A DNA stretch of 13,223 nt, taken from the NCBI GenBank assembly GCA_964621225.1, contig CAZULK010000071.1:1-13223 (forward strand), read 5' to 3'. This document shows positions 7,990 to 13,223 of this stretch, one piece after another. The notes under the pieces were generated by a model that searched no databases, was not told the DNA's origin, and saw nothing but the letters and a program-made list of their open reading frames with translations. The position numbers and the translations under genes are program-made. Origin of the DNA: CAYNUJ01 sp964621225 (lineage in GTDB: Bacteria; Bacteroidota; Ignavibacteria; Ignavibacteriales; Melioribacteraceae). The first letter of the stretch is position 1. Each line of letters begins with the position of its first letter.

Positions 7990-8291
7990 TAGAAACCGGA
8001 ATCCTTCTGAATGGAAAAGACTTGTTCATTTGGTTTTTGCATATAATATTTTTCGCGGGCAACTTTTTCCAAAGTATATTCGCTATTTTTCAGGGAATCG
8101 ATATTTGCTTCCAATTCTTTTATTCTTTCTTTGGTCTCAACTATCTCTTTTTTCAATGCATTGGTTTCGTTTTTTAAATCGAGATAAGTTAATAATCCTC
8201 TATCGTTAAAGAAGATATAGATAATCAGAAGAAGAGAGATTATTATTATAGTAATAAGAAAAATATTTTTTTCTTTCTTCTTCTTAGCCAT
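7989..8291 (-). CDS. Septum formation initiator family protein (FtsB/DivIC-like)
   Basis: A small bitopic division protein of 100 residues from the ATG at 8291. FtsB/DivIC proteins bridge FtsQ/DivIB and FtsL in the divisome and help activate septal peptidoglycan synthesis. A Lys-rich cytoplasmic start (MAKKKKEK) is followed by one membrane helix (about residues 9-28, very rich in Ile/Leu). A Lys/Glu-rich coiled coil follows (about 38-70), then the family C-terminal motif LEKVAREKYYMQKPNEQVF (74-92). This resembles the E. coli FtsB ending (LEERAR, then PGE). A TTG codon at 8306 would add five residues, but the ATG is the better start. The gene overlaps the ddl end by 8 bases and the rarA start by 1 base. 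Sitting next to ddl fits a cell-wall/division role. FtsB and DivIC cannot be separated from sequence alone. Confidence 0.88.
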   Translation of the reverse strand: MAKKKKEKNIFLITIIIISLLLIIYIFFNDRGLLTYLDLKNETNALKKEIVETKERIKELEANIDSLKNSEYTLEKVAREKYYMQKPNEQVFSIQKDSGF

Positions 8292-9273
8292 TGATTGCCA
8301 TCTCAATCATTTTCTTTATTAGCGAAGGAAAACTTACGCCATCTGCTGCTGCCATTTTGGGAAGCAATGAATGACTTGTCATGCCCGGTAAAGTGTTTAC
8401 CTCTAAACAATAACTGTTATTGTTTTCGTCCAGCATAAAATCAACTCTTGCAAAGTGTCTGCATTTAACCGAATTAAAAGCCAGAAGTGCTTGGTTCTTT
8501 AATTGTTTACTTATTTTTTCCGGTATATCTGCCGGAACAAGATACTCAGTCATTCCGTCGGTATATTTGCACTCGTAGTCATAAAGTTTATGCTTGGGAA
8601 CAATTTCCAAAACAGGGTAAGCATGATTATCAACAATCCCAACCGTCAGTTCCCTTCCTTTCACATACTCCTCAACCAACACCGAAACATCATGTTCAAA
8701 AGCAAGATCAACAGCGGAGGTTACATCTTCCGGAGTTTCACATATTGTTAAGCCAATGGTTGAGCCCTGTTGATTAGGTTTAATAATGCATGGATACCCG
8801 AAAAATTTTTCAATTTTTGAACGGATTAAATTATCGTCACGGGTATTGTGTTTAACCACAAACCATTTTGGCGTTGGAACATGGAAATGTTGAAACATAA
8901 TTTTGGACATCGATTTATCCATCGCCAAAGAACTGGAAAGAACCCCGGAACCGGTATACTTTACCCCTTTCATTTCCAATAGAGCTTGTATCATTCCATC
9001 TTCGCCGTAATGACCATGCAACACCAACAATGCAACATCGACATCATCAAATAGACCGGAATCGATACATTCTATATATTTGGAACTATCCCTGGGGTTA
9101 TCTACTTTCTTGAAAAAATCCTCTTCATTTTCCGGCTGCATTTTGCCGAATGCCGGATCAATTAACTTATAATCAATGTTCAATTCTTTAATTGCTTTGA
9201 GCACCGCTTTTCCGGAAAGCAGACTCACTTCCCTTTCATCCGAAATTCCACCGAGTACTAATCCAACTTTCAT
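8284..9273 (-). CDS. ddl: D-alanine--D-alanine ligase
   Basis: An ATP-grasp ligase joining two D-Ala residues for the peptidoglycan pentapeptide, in the cytoplasm. It has 329 residues, somewhat longer than the 306 of E. coli DdlB. The substrate-binding GGISDEREVSLLSG (8-21) contains E15. HGHYGEDG is at 86-93 and the ATP-grasp lysine segment KPNQQGSTIGL at 165-175. The EEYVKGRELTVGI segment spans 201-213. Metal and phosphate ligands are in ARVDFMLDE (275-283) and LEVNTLPGMTSHSLLPK (290-306), including E291 and N293. The loop YDYECKYT (231-238) is the Tyr type of D-Ala-D-Ala enzymes rather than the D-lactate ligases linked to vancomycin resistance. The start has AGGTGAG upstream and lies 7 bases after the aldolase stop. 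The 3' end overlaps the ftsB-like gene. Confidence 0.98.
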   Translation of the reverse strand: MKVGLVLGGISDEREVSLLSGKAVLKAIKELNIDYKLIDPAFGKMQPENEEDFFKKVDNPRDSSKYIECIDSGLFDDVDVALLVLHGHYGEDGMIQALLEMKGVKYTGSGVLSSSLAMDKSMSKIMFQHFHVPTPKWFVVKHNTRDDNLIRSKIEKFFGYPCIIKPNQQGSTIGLTICETPEDVTSAVDLAFEHDVSVLVEEYVKGRELTVGIVDNHAYPVLEIVPKHKLYDYECKYTDGMTEYLVPADIPEKISKQLKNQALLAFNSVKCRHFARVDFMLDENNNSYCLEVNTLPGMTSHSLLPKMAAADGVSFPSLIKKMIEMAING

Positions 9274-9275
9274 CT

Positions 9276-9282
9276 CTCACCT
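9276..9282 (-). promoter_or_regulatory. Ribosome binding site of ddl
   Basis: AGGTGAG on the minus strand overlaps the TAG stop of the aldolase gene and stands close before the ddl ATG at 9273. The stop and the binding site share bases, which suggests coupling. Confidence 0.6.
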
Positions 9283-9943
9283 AATAATCTAATCTATTCT
9301 TTCTATCTACACTGATTCCATAAACTGACGAAGCAATATTATAAAGTTCTCTTAATTTTGTGTGTGGCAGAGCTTTCTCTCTTCCCAATGCCCTTGCAAT
9401 AAACAAAGTTTTGGCAGCATGTTCAAGTTTTTCAGTTTTATAATAAGCATCCTCAATATTTTTACCGAAAGTCACCGCTCCATGATTCTCTAATAACATT
9501 GCCCAGGCATAATCGATATGCGGCTTCATTGAATCGGGCAACTCGTTTGTAGAAGGAGTACCATATTTACAAAGTGGAATTTTCCCCAGTGAAAGAATCA
9601 CCTCGGGAAATACAGGTCTGTCAATCCTTTCTCCTATTGCAGCGAATGCGGTTGCAAAGGGAGGATGTGTATGAACAACTGCATTAATATCGGTTCTGTG
9701 CTGATATGCCAAAAGATGAATCTTTACTTCCGTGGTAATCTTTCCTTGACCGGAAATCAATTTCCCGCTCAAGTCTATTTCCAAAATATCTTCGGGAGTA
9801 ACATCCCCTTTGCATACAGCCGAACGAGTAATTAATATTGTATTTTGTTTTGTTCTAAGCGAAAGGTTTCCATCGTATGCGGAAACAAATTCCTTTTCAT
9901 AAACTTTATGACAAAATTTTACCAGATCATTTACCAGTTGCAT
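9281..9943 (-). CDS. Class II aldolase/adducin family protein (FucA/AraD-like)
   Basis: A zinc-dependent aldolase or epimerase fold protein of 220 residues from the ATG at 9943; FucA is about 215. In the frame beginning at GTG 9949 (two residues longer) the family motifs are the phosphate loop SAYDGNLS (23-30), TRSAVCKG (41-48), catalytic Glu in TTEVKIH (E74 of 72-78), the zinc ligands in HTHPP (H93, H95) and the third ligand in ENHGAVTFG (H156). All key residues are present, so it should be active. Known members cleave L-fuculose- or L-rhamnulose-1-phosphate, epimerise ribulose-5-phosphate or dehydrate methylthioribulose-1-phosphate. The sequence does not decide between these. The start overlaps the oxidoreductase end by 17 bases, or 23 from the GTG. 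This tight coupling suggests a shared sugar or sugar-acid pathway. Confidence 0.92.
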   Translation of the reverse strand: MQLVNDLVKFCHKVYEKEFVSAYDGNLSLRTKQNTILITRSAVCKGDVTPEDILEIDLSGKLISGQGKITTEVKIHLLAYQHRTDINAVVHTHPPFATAFAAIGERIDRPVFPEVILSLGKIPLCKYGTPSTNELPDSMKPHIDYAWAMLLENHGAVTFGKNIEDAYYKTEKLEHAAKTLFIARALGREKALPHTKLRELYNIASSVYGISVDRKNRLDY

Positions 9944-10937
9944 CTTCACGTATCATTTCCATAATTTGAATATTTTTCAATCCGTCGTAACCGTTAATTT
10001 CGGGAGTTTCTCCGTTCAACATTGCTTTTTGAAATTCTCTCAATCTGATTAATAAAAGATTAGCTCTTTTTCTGAATGTTTTTCGAGCCTCGTTATAAAG
10101 GTCAATTGTCAATTTTGCCGGAATATTTCTCGAAGCAATTATATTATCGATGGTTAAATATCCTTCGTGACCAAGTATAAAAATTTGATTCGGAGCTTTC
10201 TTGGCATTAAAGGAAACATTGATTATACCGTAACCTCCGTTGTTGAATTTCAAAAGAGCGGCAGAGAAATCTTCAACTTTACTCTTATAAATTATATTAT
10301 CCATATACCCTTTGGCGGCATCTATTTCTCCGTTTAAATATCGTAGAAGATCTATCATGTGAGTCCCTACATCCATCAAGGGTCCCCCTCCAAAATCGGG
10401 GTTAAATCTGTAATTTCCATCGGGTGGGAAATCAAAATTGAATGAGGCTTCCACAGAAATAACTCTTCCGATTATTCCGTTTTTAATCAACTCCTTTGCT
10501 TTACGAACCAAGGGGTGGAATCTGTGGACATAATCGAGACTCAAGTGTACATGATTATTATCGCACGCCTCAACCATTTGAGCCGCTTCCTCGGAATTTA
10601 ATGCCAAAGGTTTTTCGCAGAGAATATGCTTCCCGGCCTTTGCAGCTTCAATTACCTGCCATGCATGATCTTGATTTGCACTGCCGACGTATAATACATC
10701 GAATTCGCTATTGAGGAATTCCGAATAATTGTCAAAATGATTATCTACGGAAAATTTATTTGCCAATTCTTTTGCCCTGCTATCCGAAGAAGAATAAATT
10801 GACACAACTCTGCTTTTAGTTAATTGATTGAGTAACGGAAGAACCGCATTTTCTGTAAATTTACCGCAACCGGCAACGCCCCATCTCAATTTTTTAGCCC
10901 GACCTTTAAAGAGAATCTTTCTTTTAGCTGGAAGCAT
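9927..10937 (-). CDS. Gfo/Idh/MocA family oxidoreductase
   Basis: A 336-residue NAD(P)-dependent dehydrogenase of the glucose-fructose oxidoreductase/inositol dehydrogenase family, which oxidises or reduces sugars and cyclitols. A Rossmann dinucleotide fold begins at LRWGVAGCGKF (17-27), after a basic 16-residue N-terminal extension. The catalytic lysine lies in CEKPLAL (K109 in 107-113). The C-terminal substrate domain shows GGGPLMDVGTHMIDLLRYL (183-201) with D189 and H193, the usual active-site Asp and His. The ATG at 10937 is supported by AGAGG at 5-base spacing and lies 8 bases after the metF stop. The 3' end overlaps the aldolase start. The substrate is unknown, but pairing with a FucA-like aldolase suggests sugar breakdown or modification. 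Related enzymes also act in biliverdin reduction and amino-sugar synthesis, so these alternatives remain. Confidence 0.94.
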   Translation of the reverse strand: MLPAKRKILFKGRAKKLRWGVAGCGKFTENAVLPLLNQLTKSRVVSIYSSSDSRAKELANKFSVDNHFDNYSEFLNSEFDVLYVGSANQDHAWQVIEAAKAGKHILCEKPLALNSEEAAQMVEACDNNHVHLSLDYVHRFHPLVRKAKELIKNGIIGRVISVEASFNFDFPPDGNYRFNPDFGGGPLMDVGTHMIDLLRYLNGEIDAAKGYMDNIIYKSKVEDFSAALLKFNNGGYGIINVSFNAKKAPNQIFILGHEGYLTIDNIIASRNIPAKLTIDLYNEARKTFRKRANLLLIRLREFQKAMLNGETPEINGYDGLKNIQIMEMIREDATGK

Positions 10938-10942
10938 ATTAT

Positions 10943-10947
10943 CCTCT
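10943..10947 (-). promoter_or_regulatory. Ribosome binding site of the Gfo/Idh/MocA gene
   Basis: AGAGG on the minus strand overlaps the metF stop and sits 5 bases before the ATG at 10937. It supports keeping the basic N-terminal extension that precedes the Rossmann fold. Confidence 0.65.
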
Positions 10948-11899
10948 ATATATTTAATCTTTTCATTAACTTTTTGATCGGTTCTGCATTTTGCATGATG
11001 TAAAAATGAATAGCAGGAACATTACGATTCAACAAGTCTTCAACTTGTTTTGCCGCCCATTCAACACCGATATCGACAACGTGTTCGTTCTTGGCGTTTA
11101 AAACTTCTTCGGCTAATTCGGGAGGAATATCAATAAAGAAATTCCTTGGCAAAGAAGTTACTTGTTTTTTGGATGTCAATATTTTTAACCCCGGTAATAT
11201 GGGAACATCAATTCCTTCTTCCTTACATGCATCGACATAATCATAAAAATAATTATTGTCGTAAAACATTTGAGTTACAATATATTCCGCTCCGGCGTTT
11301 ATCTTTTCCTTTGTAAACTTAATATCCGTTCTCAGGTTGGGCGCTTCGAAATGTTTTTCCGGATAACCACCAACACCAATACAAAAATCCATTGGTTCGG
11401 CATCCAGCAAAGAATCTTCGAGATATTTACCTTTATTCATATTCGAGATTTGATTAACCAAATCAATTGCATAATGATTTACGCTTCTTCCGAACTTAAC
11501 GGGCTTTTGAAATCCGGCATCATCACCGCGGATAGCCAACACATTATCAATTCCCAAATAATGAAGTTCTATAAGAAAATCTTCCGTTTCTTCTTTTGTG
11601 AAGCCTTGACAAATAACATGAGGGACTGCATCGACATTATACTTATTCTGAATAAGAGCACAAATCCCCAGCGTTCCCGGTCTTTTTCTTTTAATCTTCA
11701 TTTTGAATTCACCGCTGGGAGTTTCTTCGTAAACCACCTCTGCCGCATGTGATGTTATGTCAATAAAAGGGGGATTATATTTTACTATCTCATCCAGTAC
11801 CGAAAGGAGTTGCTTAATATCACCTCCCCTTTTCGGCGGAATAATCTCGAAACTGATTAATGTGTCTTTTGCCTTTGCCAGATGTTCGGTTACTTTCAT
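10946..11899 (-). CDS. metF: Methylenetetrahydrofolate reductase [NAD(P)H]
   Basis: A flavin-dependent TIM-barrel enzyme that reduces 5,10-methylene-THF to 5-methyl-THF for methionine synthesis. It has 317 residues from the ATG at 11899, slightly longer than E. coli MetF (296). From that start, the catalytic Glu is E18 in SFEIIPPKRGGD (16-27). The FAD/folate Asp is D126 in AIRGDD (122-127). GVGGYPEKH lies at 175-183 and the folate-binding TQMFYDNNYF at 209-218. The conserved C-terminal helix follows HFYIMQN (298-304). An upstream TTG at 11905 would add two residues, but the AAGGA at 11910-11906 fits only the ATG. It is the first gene after a 54-base gap and probably leads the run down to rarA. 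Confidence 0.97.
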   Translation of the reverse strand: MKVTEHLAKAKDTLISFEIIPPKRGGDIKQLLSVLDEIVKYNPPFIDITSHAAEVVYEETPSGEFKMKIKRKRPGTLGICALIQNKYNVDAVPHVICQGFTKEETEDFLIELHYLGIDNVLAIRGDDAGFQKPVKFGRSVNHYAIDLVNQISNMNKGKYLEDSLLDAEPMDFCIGVGGYPEKHFEAPNLRTDIKFTKEKINAGAEYIVTQMFYDNNYFYDYVDACKEEGIDVPILPGLKILTSKKQVTSLPRNFFIDIPPELAEEVLNAKNEHVVDIGVEWAAKQVEDLLNRNVPAIHFYIMQNAEPIKKLMKRLNI

Positions 11900-11905
11900 T
11901 TGCAA

Positions 11906-11910
11906 TCCTT
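11906..11910 (-). promoter_or_regulatory. Ribosome binding site deciding the metF start
   Basis: AAGGA on the minus strand is 6 bases before the ATG at 11899. It abuts the alternative TTG at 11905, which rules that codon out as the start. Confidence 0.7.
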
Positions 11911-11923
11911 ATAAATTGAACCT

Positions 11924-11931
11924 CAAATTTA
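11924..11931 (-). promoter_or_regulatory. TAnnTTTG-like box before metF
   Basis: The 54-base gap between the acylase stop and metF holds TAAATTTG on the minus strand, an exact match to the Bacteroidota -7 consensus TAnnTTTG. It would place a start site about 20-25 bases before the metF ATG. No TTTG -33 box sits at the usual 19-21 base spacing; the nearest one is only 12 bases away. The call is therefore weak, and metF could simply be read through from the acylase gene. Confidence 0.3.
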
Positions 11932-11953
11932 AGAATTTATAAGCAAAACTTCT

Positions 11954-13223
11954 TTAGTAAGGTTTTATTGTTAATGAATACAGGAATGAATCTTCATTAA
12001 AATTAACTTTAATTAAATCTCCATTCAACCATTTTTTTGTGAAATTGTTATAAAATTCACTGCCGGGATGCCCGGATATTCCCGCCGGCTGGATTATGTA
12101 AATTTGATTTGGTGTGGAAAAATCATAAATCATTCTCATTGCGGAGCCGAGATTTGCATCATATGGTTCATTAAATGAATATCCCGTGTTATATAGTGTT
12201 GTATGCCCACCGTTCAACTGGTGCGGTCCCAAATCGAAATTATTGTCAATCAATTCGGCAACGCCGTGGAAAGGATGCTTCAAAGTTATTTTATGTAATC
12301 TTCCCCACTGCCACATTGCAGGATCTTTCCCGTATTCTGTTTCCAAAGAATAGATTGCATCTACCAAACTTTTACGAATAATAGAATATCTACTTTCCTT
12401 AATCTCTGCGGTTTTGACGTTATCCCACAATACGGAGTTTTTACGCAGCAGTTGTTTCATCACGAGAAGCGGAACATTTGATATAAACGAAAGCTTCTTT
12501 AATACCGTATCGCCAAGTTCATCGGCAAGAGTGTTTTTTAATAGTGAATTAAAAAAGGCTTCGAAAATTGAGGGTGTTTGAGAATACTTGGAATAAGTAT
12601 AGTCCCATTCTTTCAATAAATCCAAGGCTACTTTCAGATTTTCATCTTTAATCTTCACATTCGAGAATGCATTGAGAATTTCTTCTACAAATTCTTTAGG
12701 ATAACTGCTTGTAATATCTTTTTGCATATTCATTAAGAACTTAGTATCACTCTCGGGAGTAATGGTGAGTAATTCTTCTGCCCTTACGAATCTTTCTTCC
12801 GGTTCCCAGAAATTCGTTATGTAGTAATTTAATTTATCCGGTTTATTGTTTGCCGAAGCAATAAATCCTTTCGAAGGATTAAATTCACTTGGAAGTTTAT
12901 CGAAATTAATAAATCCGTTCCAACCGGCAAATTCATTGCCGTACAATATTTGTCCGGGATTCTTTCTTTTGGGAATTGCACCCGCTGCATGCCAGCCTAT
13001 GTTTCCATCTATATCTGCATAAAGAAAATTTTGTGCTGGAGAACCGAAATCTTTTAAAGCGGATTTAAACTCGCTCCAATTACCTGCTTTATTTAAATTT
13101 ATAAATGCTTTTAATTCACCATGATTTTCTGCAGCGGTCCATTTTAATGCAATTGCTTTGTTAACTTTGCTTTTGCCGTAAAGAAAATCCAATAAATGTC
13201 TGTTATTAATTACCGGTCCGAAT
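11954..13223 (-). CDS. Penicillin acylase family protein (peptidase S45), C-terminal part, 5' end beyond window
   Basis: The C-terminal 422 residues of an Ntn hydrolase related to penicillin G acylase and acyl-homoserine-lactone acylases. The frame is open to base 13223, so a TTG at 13192 is not the start. Signal peptide, alpha chain and catalytic N-terminal Ser of the beta chain lie outside the window. In window numbering, visible landmarks are FGPVI at 1-5, ALKWTAAE (25-32), QNFLYADIDGNIGWHAAG (64-81), IASANNKP (121-128) with the probable oxyanion-hole Asn, EPEERFVRAEELL (140-152) and the family ending PAGISGHPGSEFYNNFTKKW (379-398). Members are usually periplasmic, are autocleaved into two chains and hydrolyse amide bonds of acylated amines. 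The natural substrate here is unknown; beta-lactam turnover should not be assumed. metF follows after 54 bases. Confidence 0.93.
   Translation of the reverse strand, partial: FGPVINNRHLLDFLYGKSKVNKAIALKWTAAENHGELKAFINLNKAGNWSEFKSALKDFGSPAQNFLYADIDGNIGWHAAGAIPKRKNPGQILYGNEFAGWNGFINFDKLPSEFNPSKGFIASANNKPDKLNYYITNFWEPEERFVRAEELLTITPESDTKFLMNMQKDITSSYPKEFVEEILNAFSNVKIKDENLKVALDLLKEWDYTYSKYSQTPSIFEAFFNSLLKNTLADELGDTVLKKLSFISNVPLLVMKQLLRKNSVLWDNVKTAEIKESRYSIIRKSLVDAIYSLETEYGKDPAMWQWGRLHKITLKHPFHGVAELIDNNFDLGPHQLNGGHTTLYNTGYSFNEPYDANLGSAMRMIYDFSTPNQIYIIQPAGISGHPGSEFYNNFTKKWLNGDLIKVNFNEDSFLYSLTIKPY

Noticed and set aside
8292..8306. TTG start giving a 105-residue septum protein
   Set aside because: The in-frame ATG at 8291 gives the typical Lys-rich start MAKKKK just before the membrane helix. 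The extension lies wholly within ddl and has no better ribosome site.
8284..9273. Ddl as a D-Ala-D-Lac ligase (vancomycin-resistance type)
   Set aside because: The loop YDYECKYT matches D-Ala-D-Ala enzymes, and no vanH- or vanX-like gene lies nearby.
11900..11905. TTG at 11905 as the metF start
   Set aside because: The AAGGA site directly abuts this codon and fits only the ATG at 11899.
13190..13192. TTG at 13192 as the start of the acylase gene
   Set aside because: The frame is open upstream to the window edge and already shows the family segment FGPVI, so the gene is partial.

Overview
The window is an AT-rich bacterial chromosome segment (roughly 35-40% GC by eye). All eleven genes lie on the minus strand, so transcription runs from high to low coordinates. 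The gene set is ordinary housekeeping and metabolism from a Gram-negative-type bacterium. The protein styles fit the FCB group, with Ignavibacteriota/Bacteroidota-like as my best guess: a DivIC/FtsB-type septum protein, a MetF of about 317 aa, and TAnnTTTG-like boxes. This placement is an inference from protein style, not a database result. Shine-Dalgarno-like sites stand before several starts (AGGAG, AGAGGA, AAGGA, AGGTGAG), which would be unusual for a typical member of class Bacteroidia.

Read in the direction of transcription, the layout is as follows. (1) The C-terminal two thirds of a penicillin-acylase-family Ntn hydrolase enters from the right edge (13223-11954). (2) After a 54-base gap come metF, a Gfo/Idh/MocA oxidoreductase, a class II (FucA-like) aldolase, ddl, an ftsB/divIC-like gene and rarA (11899-6703). 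These are packed with gaps of at most 8 bases or with overlaps, which suggests one transcript. (3) A 163-base leader precedes leuS. It holds a perfect 10-base direct repeat and a weak terminator-like dyad. leuS and serS are 2 bases apart (6538-2790). (4) After a 97-base spacer with promoter-like boxes come two overlapping ABC exporter half-transporter genes (2692-1). The second is cut by the left edge.

Functionally, the cluster brings together one-carbon metabolism (MetF), sugar-type carbon chemistry (oxidoreductase plus aldolase), peptidoglycan precursor synthesis (Ddl), cell division (FtsB-like), replication-fork maintenance (RarA), two aminoacyl-tRNA synthetases and a probable heterodimeric exporter. 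The complete exporter subunit has Asp in place of the catalytic Walker B Glu. This points to an asymmetric heterodimer with one degenerate ATP site.

I found no RNA genes, mobile elements, CRISPR arrays or phage genes. No gene-free stretch exceeds 300 bases. I do not see a convincing new biological system. The items most worth a second look are the leuS leader, the control region before the ABC pair, the coupled oxidoreductase-aldolase pair and a strong excess of the tetranucleotide CCGG.
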